A DNA stretch of 64,000 nucleotides. It comes from an uncultured Candidatus Melainabacteria bacterium. GTDB lineage: Bacteria; Cyanobacteriota; Vampirovibrionia; Gastranaerophilales; Gastranaerophilaceae. The translations under genes were made by a program, and so were the position numbers. The DNA lies in assembly GCA_934754425.1 (NCBI GenBank), contig CAKVIN010000009.1, forward strand, positions 24,167 to 88,166, read 5' to 3'. The notes under the pieces are model-generated. The model saw only the letters and a program-made list of their open reading frames with translations. It ran no database searches and was not told the DNA's origin. Positions within the stretch are counted from its first letter, which is position 1. The number at the start of each line of letters is the position of its first letter. Positions 51,639 to 60,365 of this stretch are shown piece by piece.

Positions 51639-52964
51639 ATGGAAGGTTTATTGAGCATTATACACGCTCATGCAATACCTGTATCTGCGGCCATATTGAT
51701 TGTCGCATACGTATTTATTGCTACGGAAAAAATTCCTAAAGTGACTGTTGCATTATTAGGTGCAGCTTTAACACTTATTTTAGGTTTGTTAGGACAAGAC
51801 AAGCTTGTTAATGGAAGCTTTGATGTCGGATATTTTATCAACTTTGTTGATTTCAATGTAATATTTCTTTTAGTTTCAATGATGATAATTGTATCTATTG
51901 CAACAAGAAGTGGCATGTTTAACTGGATTGCTAATGAAATGCTAAAATTGACAAAAGGTAATCCAAAGATGATTTTGATGTCATTGGCTATATTTACAGC
52001 AATTGTTTCTGCATTTTTAGATAACGTAACTACAGTTATCTTAATCATGCCTGTAACATTTGTTATCGCAAAAGAATTGGATATTAACCCAATTCCATTT
52101 TTAATTACAGAGATTTTAGCATCAAACATTGGTGGTACTGCTACATTAATTGGTGATCCGCCAAACATTATTATCGGAAGTGCTGCCGGACTTTCTTTCA
52201 TGGATTTCATTAAAGAATTAACAGGTATTGTTGCGGCAATATTAATTATCAATGTTGGCTTATTAGCATTTATTTTTAGAAAACAATTAGTTGCAGCTAA
52301 AGAAAAAATGGAAAAAGTTGCACAACTTGATAACTCACATACAATCACAGATAAAGGCTTAATGATTCGTTCTGGAATTGTATTATTACTTGTAATCATC
52401 GGTTTTATGCTACATGATATTACTCATATTCAAACTTGTGTAACTGCAATGGCTGGTGCTGCATTCTTATTATTATTTGAAAAACCACAAAAAATATTCC
52501 ACGAAGTTGAATGGAACACAATCTTCTTCTTCATCGGTTTATTCATAATTATCGGTGGTTTAGAGCATGCCGGTGGTATCAAACTTATGTCAGAATGGTT
52601 GTTGAACGTAACTAACGGTTCTCAAAAAGCTACAGCAATGATTATTCTTTGGGCATCTGGTATTTTATCCGGTATTATTGATAACATTCCTTACACAGCA
52701 ACAATGTCACCATTGTTGGTAGAAGTTCAAAAGGTTATGGGCGCTGATTATACATTCCCACTATGGTGGTGCTTATCTTTAGGTGCTTGCCTAGGCGGCA
52801 ACATGACAATCATCGGCGCAGCTGCAAACGTAATCGTATCAGAAACTGCGGCTTCAACAGGACATCCGATTAAATTCATGTATTTCTTGAAATATGGTGT
52901 TCTAGTAACAATGATTTCATTGTTTATGAGTACAGTTTACGTTTGGTTCAGATTCCTTGCGTAA
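51639..52964 (+). CDS. ArsB/NhaD/SLC13-type ion permease
   Basis: About 441 residues with eleven or so membrane helices. Conserved segments DNVTTVILIMPVT, SNIGGTATLIGDPPNIIIGSAAGLSF and the second-half IDNIPYTATMSPL with GGNMTIIGAAANVI show the inverted-repeat fold of the ion transporter superfamily. Members move sodium, arsenite or carboxylates. The NhaD-like Na+/H+ role is possible, but the substrate is not readable. AAAGGAGG lies just before the ATG at 51639, so the longer frame from 51576 is rejected. A terminator follows at 52987. Confidence 0.88.
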   Translation: MEGLLSIIHAHAIPVSAAILIVAYVFIATEKIPKVTVALLGAALTLILGLLGQDKLVNGSFDVGYFINFVDFNVIFLLVSMMIIVSIATRSGMFNWIANEMLKLTKGNPKMILMSLAIFTAIVSAFLDNVTTVILIMPVTFVIAKELDINPIPFLITEILASNIGGTATLIGDPPNIIIGSAAGLSFMDFIKELTGIVAAILIINVGLLAFIFRKQLVAAKEKMEKVAQLDNSHTITDKGLMIRSGIVLLLVIIGFMLHDITHIQTCVTAMAGAAFLLLFEKPQKIFHEVEWNTIFFFIGLFIIIGGLEHAGGIKLMSEWLLNVTNGSQKATAMIILWASGILSGIIDNIPYTATMSPLLVEVQKVMGADYTFPLWWCLSLGACLGGNMTIIGAAANVIVSETAASTGHPIKFMYFLKYGVLVTMISLFMSTVYVWFRFLA

Positions 52965-52986
52965 TTAAAAATATAAATTTAAAAAC

Positions 52987-53027
52987 AAAAGAGTGTCTAA
53001 TATTAAAATATTGGCACTCTTTTATTT
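52987..53027 (+). terminator. Terminator after the ion permease gene
   Basis: A 9-bp outer stem AAAAGAGTG / CACTCTTTT with an inner AATATT pairing is followed by TTTATTTT. Confidence 0.8.
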
Positions 53028-53210
53028 TGGCAAATGTTTCTTAATCTTTTTTATAGAACATTGTTAACTTTTATTAAGCAAGTAATACATAAAAGTCAAT
53101 TTTTAAGTAATAAAAAACTTATTATATATATCAATAACAGGGGATTATTTTTAGCTAAGGAATAATGTTATTAGAAATAAATATGGAATAAGTTATAAGG
53201 AGATTTAGAC

Positions 53211-54164
53211 ATGGGCGGATTTAAGATTAACGATTTAAACACAGAGGCACAAAGTATTATTAGAAAACGTAACATTGATAAAAACAATGATAATCTAATT
53301 AATGATAACAATGGAGAACTTGCTACATTGTTGAGTGCAACAGGAAAAAAAGATATTCATGAATTATCAGAGAAAGATGATACTATTAAATATTTACTAT
53401 TAGGAGAAGCTGCCGCAGGTGCGGGTTCTGGGATTTTAGGTAATAAATTTTTAGATGACTCACGCAGACAAGTTTCATCGAAAGAAATTCAAGAATCAGC
53501 TTCAAAAATATTTAAGCAAAATCAGGATGATGTAAAAGCATACAAATCTTTCGGCAAATTTGGTAAGTACATTACCGGATATGTTCCAAAAGAAAAAACT
53601 ATTGAACAAGCAAGAAATGAAGCTATCAGTAATATTCAAGATCAATTAAAAAGTTCAAGACGTAGAGGAAATTTATTAATGGGTGTTACTTTGGGCTTTG
53701 CGGTTTTAACCGTAATAACGGCTTTAAATGCACATATTGGTAAAAAACCTATTCATTATGTAAAAGACGAAACAAATGTAACTCCAAAGCAACAAGAAAC
53801 TGCACAGCCAACTGAATTAGAAAATAAATATAGAGACGCATTCGCAGGATTAGGTGTTTCAAAAGATACGGAATTAAAAGAATATACTCCTCAAAAGGGT
53901 GAATATTGGATTTCAATTCTGAAAGCAAAATATGGTGTTGATGATGTTACTGCTCAAAAAATGGCAAACAAAATCAAAGAAATGATTTATGACAATCCGA
54001 AAGCATCAAAACAAACGCCTGTGATGTATTTACCACAAACTTGGACATTTGAAGGAAAAACATATCAATATAATGATAATGTTCATGTAGAAAAAACTGA
54101 TAATTATTCCGATGATGTAAAAACTGAAATGGGCAAAATGGGAAAAGAAATAAAATATGAATAA
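53211..54164 (+). CDS. Membrane protein with degenerate EF-hand and LysM-like C-terminus
   Basis: 317 residues. Near the N-terminus NIDKNNDNLIND (21-32) resembles an EF-hand loop but lacks the final Glu. A hydrophobic Gly/Ala segment lies at about 61-78 and a clear membrane helix at 153-173. After a Pro/Thr/Gln linker the C-terminal part (about 224-281) has the LysM-like order YTPQKGEYWISILKAKYGV ... VMYLPQTW, which would bind peptidoglycan. AAGGAG precedes the ATG. It stands alone between two terminators. The domain call is by eye. Confidence 0.65.
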   Translation: MGGFKINDLNTEAQSIIRKRNIDKNNDNLINDNNGELATLLSATGKKDIHELSEKDDTIKYLLLGEAAAGAGSGILGNKFLDDSRRQVSSKEIQESASKIFKQNQDDVKAYKSFGKFGKYITGYVPKEKTIEQARNEAISNIQDQLKSSRRRGNLLMGVTLGFAVLTVITALNAHIGKKPIHYVKDETNVTPKQQETAQPTELENKYRDAFAGLGVSKDTELKEYTPQKGEYWISILKAKYGVDDVTAQKMANKIKEMIYDNPKASKQTPVMYLPQTWTFEGKTYQYNDNVHVEKTDNYSDDVKTEMGKMGKEIKYE

Positions 54165-54195
54165 TTATTATTAGTTACAAAGTTGTTTTGATACA

Positions 54196-54229
54196 AAAGA
54201 GGCGGATTTTTATAAAAATCCGCCTCTTT
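54196..54229. terminator. Perfect bidirectional terminator
   Basis: A 34-base perfect palindrome with core GAGGCGGATTTTTA and A/T-rich ends lies between the convergent LysM-like and cdd genes. Confidence 0.9.
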
Positions 54230-54244
54230 AATATGTTATTTTAT

Positions 54245-54634
54245 TTATATCCTAAAACCGAATGGTAAGAATTCACTTAATTTTCTTGCATCAAGCCTTC
54301 CACAGTCTTCAGTTATTACAATGATTTCATCATCACCTTGAAACTCATACATTACTTGCCTACAAGCACCACAAGGATAACAATTGTCAGAATTTGGTGA
54401 ATAAATTGCAATTGCTAAAATCTCTCTTTCGCCTTCTGAAACGGCTTTAAATATAGCTGTACGTTCTGCGCAGTTTGTCATACCGAATGATGAATTTTCT
54501 ATGTTACAACCGGAATATATTTTCCCGCTTTTTGCAATCAAAGCTGCTCCTACAGCAAATCTTGAAAACGGTGAATAAGACATCTTAGAAGCTTCTTTAG
54601 CTCTATCCATTAATAATTTATAATCTATTTCCAT
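54245..54634 (-). CDS. cdd: Cytidine deaminase
   Basis: Cdd turns cytidine and deoxycytidine into uridine and deoxyuridine for pyrimidine salvage. The 129 residues match the small tetrameric zinc form. The zinc ligands are C55 in NCAERTA with catalytic Glu57, and C88 and C91 in PCGACRQ. The N-terminal SYSPFSRFAVGAAL and SGCNIENSSFG substrate motifs are present. The ribosome site is weak. With the phosphorylase at 47745 it gives a short pyrimidine salvage route. Confidence 0.95.
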   Translation of the reverse strand: MEIDYKLLMDRAKEASKMSYSPFSRFAVGAALIAKSGKIYSGCNIENSSFGMTNCAERTAIFKAVSEGEREILAIAIYSPNSDNCYPCGACRQVMYEFQGDDEIIVITEDCGRLDARKLSEFLPFGFRI

Positions 54635-54703
54635 ATCTACATTCTATTCTATTTTTTATGTTTTACATCAATTACTTAGAGGATTTATAACTTGTGTTAA
54701 TAA

Positions 54704-56944
54704 TTACATTCCGTCAAAATTCCCAGCCAAGACCCTCAAAGCTTTGTCTTCTGCTTTTTGTGCTCTATCAAGAACTGACTGCATGCCGGAATTATCATAC
54801 GTTTTTTGAATATTTGCTGCAGCTTGAGAAGGAATATATTTTCTTTGGTTTTCATTTACTTTGTCAGATTTTATTGTGCATTCAGAAGAAGGAATGTAAC
54901 TATAGTTGTCAACTTTACCTTGTTTTACAGGTTGAGGAATTGTTGAATTCTGAGAAGGAATATAAGTATAGTTATCAATTTTTTCTTCTTGTATATTTTG
55001 ATCTTCTTGGAAATTTTCTACATTCTTAAGCTTTTCTTCTGCTTGAAGTTTTTGAATACTTTCTGGAATTATTTGTTGTTCTTGTATGTTTTCTTGAGCA
55101 CGACCTCTTGAAGCGATGTTGTTTGTACTAAATTGTTGTAGATTTTCTGTTTGTTGAGTTTTGCCGAGAATATTTGCTTTGTGCGCTTCAATTATTCTAT
55201 TGTTTAAATCTTCTTTTAGGAATTTTTCTTGTTGTTTCTTTTCTTCTTTTCTTTCATCAGCTTTCATAGAATCATAAGATTTGCCAAAAATTGAACTTGT
55301 TATTTTGGTTAATGCTCCACCAAGTACCATCATGGATAAAACACCCCAAAGTGCAACTCTAGTTGGTACTCCTACTAAATTGCGCATAAATGCAGGAATT
55401 TTTCTTGTTGTATTAGCGATAGGATTAGAGTTTCTATAGCTATTCAGACGACATAAATCAGGAGTTAATGCTCCAACAAGTTTTCTAAGTCCTCTTGTGA
55501 ATATATTTTGTCCTTTTACGGTTTTTAATTCTTTCAATTGAGCTTCGACTTTATTTCTTGCAATATCATATTCCATTTTATTTTTGAATGTATTAGGGTT
55601 TGCCATCTTGATGCCGTTTTCTTCAATCATAGGCTCAACACGTTTGTTGAAATCTTCAACAATTTTTCTATATTGTTCAACTTTGTCTTTACCCATGCCG
55701 GCAAGTTTAATACCACCAAAAGAGTGTAACATTTTTAATGCAAGTGGGAATGTGAATACCCAAGAAATATTGTCAACAAATCCGTTTGCTGCTGTGCCGA
55801 CTTTTTGGTCTTTATCTGCTTTTGCAACATTGATACCCAATTCTACAAGAAGTGGTGCAATAAATATTAATGCGCCAAGTTTACCATTACCAAATGTTAA
55901 ACCTCTATGAACCATTTGCATTGCTTTTGACATAAATCTACCGGTTCCGGTTTTTGCTCCGTCAGACATACTGTATAATTTGTTATAGATTTCATCACAT
56001 CCGATAGTTCTTTCAAAAGGTTTTGTAAAAGCACCCATCCATTTATAGTGGCCTGCTCCCATTCTTACTTTACCTTTTACTTTGCCTGTAGCGAGTTGGA
56101 CGTCATTTATATATTTTCCATAAACATCATCTTTTATAAGTTTGATTTTGTCTGTAGTTAGTCCCATTTCTTTAAGAATTTCTTCTTTAACAGCTTTTGT
56201 GGACATAACACCAAGGTTTTGAATTTTCTGAATTTCAGCCGGTGATTTTCCTAAACGATTTAAGAGAACTTGGTTTACAGCCTCTTGTTCTGGAATTTTA
56301 GAAATGTTTTGACTATTAAATACTCGTTTTAACATTTCTTTTTCTGTAGTATTCAGACCAAGATCTTTTAATTCAGGAAGTTGGCTGTTATCTAGTTTAA
56401 GAGTATCAATGATTTTTATAAAATCTTGAACAACTTCTTGTTTCTGATTAAACATTTGAGATTTAACCATTGACCATTCCGGCATGGTAGGTGTTTCTTT
56501 CATTGCTCTTAAAATTGCGCTGTTTTGTACTATTTTACTACCGGCATTACCAACACTTCCAAAACCTTTTAGAGCTGTTTGTACGGGTTTGTTTTGGATT
56601 AATTTTGAGTTTTGAATTCTGTCACCAAGATTTGCAGCTTTTTTTACAAGCGTACCATCATAGTTGCCGCTATTGGCTTTTGAATAAGAATCCAGTGCAA
56701 CTCCTAAACCCAACCAAGTGCCTAATATAGCTAATGGATGTTCTACAAATGGTTTGACAAGCATTTCATAAGGCATACTTAAGAAAGGGTTTTCTTCAAT
56801 AACTTCTTTAACAGTTGGTTTTTCAGAATTTTGAATAGCAGTTTTATAATAATCCGGCAAACGAGTTGATTGACTTTGATTGTGTTGCGGATAAGTCTGT
56901 TTATTATATGGATTATAGTTCAAATTCTGATTAATCTGAGTCAC
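54704..56944 (-). CDS. Large membrane protein with C-terminal YIPS repeats, unknown function
   Basis: 746 residues from a GTG start with AAGG upstream. The first 50 residues are Asn/Gln/Tyr-rich. Four hydrophobic segments can be seen (HPLAILGTWLGLGVAL, GALIFIAPLLVELGINVA, ISWVFTFPLALKMLHSF, VALWGVLSMMVLGGAL) separated by long helical soluble parts. The C-terminal 150 residues are Gln/Glu-rich and carry three copies of a short motif: NYTYIPSQNSTI, NYSYIPSSECTI and RKYIPSQAAANI. I do not know the family. It is transcribed away from GT9 and towards cdd. Confidence 0.75.
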   Translation of the reverse strand: MTQINQNLNYNPYNKQTYPQHNQSQSTRLPDYYKTAIQNSEKPTVKEVIEENPFLSMPYEMLVKPFVEHPLAILGTWLGLGVALDSYSKANSGNYDGTLVKKAANLGDRIQNSKLIQNKPVQTALKGFGSVGNAGSKIVQNSAILRAMKETPTMPEWSMVKSQMFNQKQEVVQDFIKIIDTLKLDNSQLPELKDLGLNTTEKEMLKRVFNSQNISKIPEQEAVNQVLLNRLGKSPAEIQKIQNLGVMSTKAVKEEILKEMGLTTDKIKLIKDDVYGKYINDVQLATGKVKGKVRMGAGHYKWMGAFTKPFERTIGCDEIYNKLYSMSDGAKTGTGRFMSKAMQMVHRGLTFGNGKLGALIFIAPLLVELGINVAKADKDQKVGTAANGFVDNISWVFTFPLALKMLHSFGGIKLAGMGKDKVEQYRKIVEDFNKRVEPMIEENGIKMANPNTFKNKMEYDIARNKVEAQLKELKTVKGQNIFTRGLRKLVGALTPDLCRLNSYRNSNPIANTTRKIPAFMRNLVGVPTRVALWGVLSMMVLGGALTKITSSIFGKSYDSMKADERKEEKKQQEKFLKEDLNNRIIEAHKANILGKTQQTENLQQFSTNNIASRGRAQENIQEQQIIPESIQKLQAEEKLKNVENFQEDQNIQEEKIDNYTYIPSQNSTIPQPVKQGKVDNYSYIPSSECTIKSDKVNENQRKYIPSQAAANIQKTYDNSGMQSVLDRAQKAEDKALRVLAGNFDGM

Positions 56945-57085
56945 AATAATAACCTTCTAAACTTTGATATTGCAAATGCTCACAATATCTTTATAAACCT
57001 AACTATAAATATAAAGTAATTTTTGTTAAAAAAATTGCCTTTTAAAAAGTTTTTTATTGTGTTTTATGAATAAATGTAACAAAAA

Positions 57086-58078
57086 TTAATCATTTAAAAT
57101 TTCATTAACGATATCGTCTGCTGAAATATTTAAACAATCTAATGTTTCGCAAGTTGTTTGACGTCTTTCCCATAAGCAAGGTTGGAGCGGACAAGTACAA
57201 TTTTTTGCCTTAATCGGGATAACAAGCCCGTTATCAGGAATTAATTTTTTATCGTCCGTAGAACCAAATATTGCATACGTTTTTACTCCTAATGCTACGG
57301 CAACGTGTAATGGCGCAGAATCAGAACACAAGAACTTTTCTGTTCCGGAAATCATTTCTGCAAGTTCTTTAAGGTTTTTTGTTTTGCCATACATATTTAT
57401 GTATTTTTCGCAAGGAACGATTTTTTCTATTGTTTCAATAACTTCTTTATCATCAGGCCCGCCAACAAGAATAACTTTCTTGCTATTATCAGCAAGCTTT
57501 TCTACAACTTCTGCCCATTTTTCAGCTGGAATAGTTTTTATCATTCCTTTTTTTATACTCATCAAACTTACTCCAGGGTGAATAAGTACGGTATTCGGTT
57601 CGACAGTTTGTTTTTCAATGTTAATTTCGGGCAGCTCTGTATTATATTTTGTAATTTCTTTGACTAAATCGTGATACATTTTGGCAGCGTATTGTTTTTT
57701 ATTTAATTTAACAGCATGTGTTAATAATTTTTCGCTTAGTTTTCCGGAATTGTATCCCACACGAGTTTTTATAAATGTCAGAAATAAAAATATGGAGATG
57801 AATTTGTTTGAGCCTGATGAAATTACTATATCAAATTTTTTTCTCCAAATTTGTCTTAATAGATTAAATAATTCAATATATTTATTATTTCCTTTTATAT
57901 CTGCAAATAATACATTATCAATTATATTGGTTAAATTTAAAACTCCCTTACTTCTTGGCTCTAAAGCAAGTGTAATCTCAGAATTAGGAAATTCTTTTTT
58001 TAAAGATATGATTGTTGGCAAGAATAATATTTCATCACCTAAACCGCCAAAATTAATAAATAAAATTTTCTTTTTCAT
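57086..58078 (-). CDS. GT9 (heptosyltransferase-like) glycosyltransferase
   Basis: This is a two-domain GT-B enzyme of the ADP-heptose:LPS family (WaaF/WaaC/WaaQ type). The N-terminal FINFGGLGDEILFLPTI, the acceptor-binding IHPGVSL in the middle, VILVGGPDDKEVIE, and the donor-site CSDSAPLHVAVALGVKTYAIFG are typical. It probably builds the LPS core or another surface glycan, which agrees with lpxI/lpxB. A Cys-rich C-terminus (CTCPLQPCLWERRQTTC) is common in the family. It is divergent from the LCP gene, with about 90 bases between. Confidence 0.9.
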   Translation of the reverse strand: MKKKILFINFGGLGDEILFLPTIISLKKEFPNSEITLALEPRSKGVLNLTNIIDNVLFADIKGNNKYIELFNLLRQIWRKKFDIVISSGSNKFISIFLFLTFIKTRVGYNSGKLSEKLLTHAVKLNKKQYAAKMYHDLVKEITKYNTELPEINIEKQTVEPNTVLIHPGVSLMSIKKGMIKTIPAEKWAEVVEKLADNSKKVILVGGPDDKEVIETIEKIVPCEKYINMYGKTKNLKELAEMISGTEKFLCSDSAPLHVAVALGVKTYAIFGSTDDKKLIPDNGLVIPIKAKNCTCPLQPCLWERRQTTCETLDCLNISADDIVNEILND

Positions 58079-58116
58079 ACATAATTATTACTTTAAAAAT
58101 ATTCATTTTTCAATAA

Positions 58117-58145
58117 TTGATTTTAACACATGCTTAAAATATAAT
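58117..58145 (+). promoter_or_regulatory. Promoter for the LCP gene
   Basis: TTGATT, exactly 17 bases, TATAAT, ending 25 bases before the ATG. This is one of the best housekeeping-type promoters in the window. Confidence 0.7.
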
Positions 58146-58170
58146 TTTTTTATAAAGAGAGTGGATATAG

Positions 58171-59487
58171 ATGAAAATAATTAATAATAATGATAATCAA
58201 GAAGAATATAAAGCATTTTTAAAAAATATACGTGAAGAAAAAAAAGATGCTTCCAGTTTTTCAAAATTACTCTTTACTATTGTATTGGGTATTTTATGTG
58301 CTGTTATTGTATGTGTAACAGTTGTTGAAAATAGTTATTTGTTGGATAAAATCAGTGGCGAACAGTCTGATGATGCCAGTGGATTTTTTAAGTTTTATAA
58401 AAAAGAACACAAAAATTTTGATACTCCGTTTTCGCCAAGAAGACAAAATGTTTTATTGCTAGGGGTTGATTCAAATGGTGATGGAGCTGACCTCTGGGAT
58501 GGAACACGCTCCGATACTATTATGGTTGTTAACATAGATCCGAAAACTCATTCTGTAAATGCGATAACAATACCTCGTGACAGCAAAGTTTATCTTCCTG
58601 ATAACAAAGGGGTTCAAAAAATTAATGCAGCACACGCAATTGGCGGTGTAAATCTTGTTAAAAAGACGTTGAAGGAAACTTTTGGAATAAAAATAGATAA
58701 ATATATTATTGTTCATGATGAAGCGGTCGAAAAAGTCGTAGATGCATTAGGTGGAATTCCTATTTATGTTGAAAAACCTATGCATTATCACGATTATGCC
58801 GGACATTTACATATTGATTTGAATAAAGGAAATACAGTTCTTAACGGAAATCAAGCAGTCGGTTACCTAAGATATAGAAAAGATGGACTTGGGGATATCG
58901 GAAGAACACAACGTCAGCAATGGTTTATGAGAAGTTTGTTTGAGAAACTTCACTCTCCGCAAATTATTACAAAAATTCCTGAAGTATTAAATATTTGTAA
59001 CACATATATCAAAACTGACATGAGTTTTTATGAGTTGTCTCAGTATGCAGCTTTTGCAAGAAGCGTTGACGAAAATAAAATAGAAATTGCAACTCTTCCG
59101 GGAGCTCCAAACCAAAAAGGATATATAAGTTATTGGATACTTGATCCTAAGAAAACGCAAGAAGTTATTAATAGGATGATTTATCGAGAAAAACCTGTTC
59201 TTGATGGTACAAAGTTTAAAGGCGGTATTATGTATTCTCCTAAAAAAGAAACGGAAGCTCTGGCTATAAAAGAACAGCTTAATGAACTCGGGTTTGAAGT
59301 AAATATGCTTAAAATTACGCATCTTTCTCATACTAGATTTGTAGCTAATAAGAATGAAGTTACTGTTGATTTCTTAAATTGGTTACAAAAAAAGATGCCG
59401 GAACTTAACAGTATGCAATTTATCTATGACCCAACAGAATCATTCTCTGTCGGAAGTGATTTCACAATAATTCTGGCAGAAGGCTAG
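58171..59487 (+). CDS. LytR-CpsA-Psr (LCP) family glycopolymer ligase
   Basis: LCP proteins attach lipid-linked glycopolymers to peptidoglycan. The 438 residues have a short cytoplasmic tail, one membrane helix (about 32-53) and an extracytoplasmic LCP domain. That domain has NVLLLGVDS, the Arg/Asp site RSDTIMVVNID, ITIPRDSKVYLP, KINAAHAIGG and YLRYRKDGLGDIGRTQRQQ. A C-terminal LytR_C-like domain follows (about 345-435). LCP genes are known in Cyanobacteria as well as Gram-positives, so this is not at odds with an outer membrane. The CDP-glycerol-type transferase at 60366 could be linked functionally. Confidence 0.92.
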   Translation: MKIINNNDNQEEYKAFLKNIREEKKDASSFSKLLFTIVLGILCAVIVCVTVVENSYLLDKISGEQSDDASGFFKFYKKEHKNFDTPFSPRRQNVLLLGVDSNGDGADLWDGTRSDTIMVVNIDPKTHSVNAITIPRDSKVYLPDNKGVQKINAAHAIGGVNLVKKTLKETFGIKIDKYIIVHDEAVEKVVDALGGIPIYVEKPMHYHDYAGHLHIDLNKGNTVLNGNQAVGYLRYRKDGLGDIGRTQRQQWFMRSLFEKLHSPQIITKIPEVLNICNTYIKTDMSFYELSQYAAFARSVDENKIEIATLPGAPNQKGYISYWILDPKKTQEVINRMIYREKPVLDGTKFKGGIMYSPKKETEALAIKEQLNELGFEVNMLKITHLSHTRFVANKNEVTVDFLNWLQKKMPELNSMQFIYDPTESFSVGSDFTIILAEG

Positions 59488-59514
59488 TGCTACGTACGTG
59501 TGCTACGCACGTAG
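59487..59514. repeat. 13-base tandem repeat forming a hairpin
   Basis: GTGCTACGTACGT is followed at once by GTGCTACGCACGT. CTACGTACG (59490-59498) and CGCACGTAG (59506-59514) can also pair, with one mismatch. It begins at the last base of the LCP stop codon. Confidence 0.6.
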
Positions 59515-59690
59515 ACAAGGGGTCGGCTGCTAGGTGAAAATTATAAGATTGTTAAACAACTACCAGCTCCGCCTCGAGTGTGAAACTACAAGTTGAGTGT
59601 AAGCCCGTAAAGTGGAGGTCGGACGTTACTCCGCTGACAACTCGAATAATCCAAGACAGGGTGGGTGCGTGAATTTCTAGAAAATAAACG
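59515..59690 (+). ncRNA. Candidate structured RNA, class unknown
   Basis: About half of the bases here are G or C, against roughly one third in the surroundings, and no frame is open across it. Two helices can be drawn: 59526-59537 with 59558-59569 (GGCTGCTAGGTG / CAACTACCAGCT, two mismatches), and CCGCCTC with GAGGTCGG across about 59569-59622, with TCGAGT / ACTCGA as an alternative long-range pair. It ends near the nitroreductase start (59702). It could be an independent RNA or a leader element. It does not match SRP, RNase P, tmRNA or the common riboswitch signatures that I know. The strand is assumed from the neighbours. Confidence 0.5.
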
Positions 59691-59701
59691 AAAGGACAAA
59701 T

Positions 59702-60310
59702 ATGCAAGTATTAGACTTAATTAAATCTCGTAAAAGTGTTAGAACTTATTCAGAAAAAGAGATTACAGATGATGATTTGAGAAAAATTTTAGAAGCTGGA
59801 CGTTTAGCGCCAAGTTGGATGAATGTTCAATCTTGGAAATTTATTTTGGTTAAGTCGCAAGAAAATAAAGATTTGTTATCAAAGCTTTCTATCGGACAAG
59901 CACATGTAAAGAATGCAAAGGCACTTATTGTTTGTATAGCAGATGAAAATGCTTGGGAAGAAGCTAAAATTACTCATATAAAAAATCCGGCTCTTAATCC
60001 TGCTCTACAAGGAGAAAATGGTTTGTTAATCAGAACCATGGAACAAGTTATTTATCCGATTTCTTATATGATGTTAGAAGCCGAAAATTTAGGTATAAGT
60101 TCTTGTATAATAGGAGCTTTGGGGAATGAAATTACGCAGATTGAAACAGAAACTTATCAAGAAGTTAAATCAAAATTAGGTTTAAAAGAGGGGCAAATAT
60201 TATCAACGATTATAACTTTAGGGTATGAAGAAATTGCTTCCGAACCTAATAAAAAACGTAAAGAGTTTGATGATGTTGTTTTCTTAGAAAAAATCGGTCA
60301 AAAGTTTTAA
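59702..60310 (+). CDS. Nitroreductase-family flavoprotein
   Basis: This FMN-dependent oxidoreductase of 202 residues has the standard N-terminus IKSRKSVRTYSEKEITDDDLRKILEAGRLAPSW-type segment with the FMN phosphate ligands (RKSVR), NVQSWKFI, and a late GISSCIIGAL helix. TLGYEE and the C-terminal KKRKEFDDVVF are also usual. Substrates may be quinones, nitro compounds or enones. AAAGGA lies 7 bases before the ATG. The GC-rich candidate RNA is immediately upstream, and a hairpin follows at 60335. Confidence 0.9.
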   Translation: MQVLDLIKSRKSVRTYSEKEITDDDLRKILEAGRLAPSWMNVQSWKFILVKSQENKDLLSKLSIGQAHVKNAKALIVCIADENAWEEAKITHIKNPALNPALQGENGLLIRTMEQVIYPISYMMLEAENLGISSCIIGALGNEITQIETETYQEVKSKLGLKEGQILSTIITLGYEEIASEPNKKRKEFDDVVFLEKIGQKF

Positions 60311-60334
60311 TTAAGGATTTGTTTTTATAATTCG

Positions 60335-60363
60335 AAGCCGGCATGATTGTTTTATGCCGGCTT
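60335..60363. terminator. Terminator between nitroreductase and the convergent transferase
   Basis: A 10-bp perfect stem AAGCCGGCAT / ATGCCGGCTT with a 9-base loop. AT-rich flanks on both sides suit the convergent genes. Confidence 0.75.
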
Positions 60364-60365
60364 AA

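Noticed and set aside
51668..52399. A 243-codon open frame on the minus strand inside the ion permease gene
   Set aside because: It mirrors the hydrophobic permease, has no ribosome site or promoter, and the plus-strand protein has clear family motifs.
59655..59680. T-box-like AGGGTGG word
   Set aside because: The rest of the T-box signature is missing, and the downstream gene is a nitroreductase, not an amino-acid or tRNA-ligase gene.
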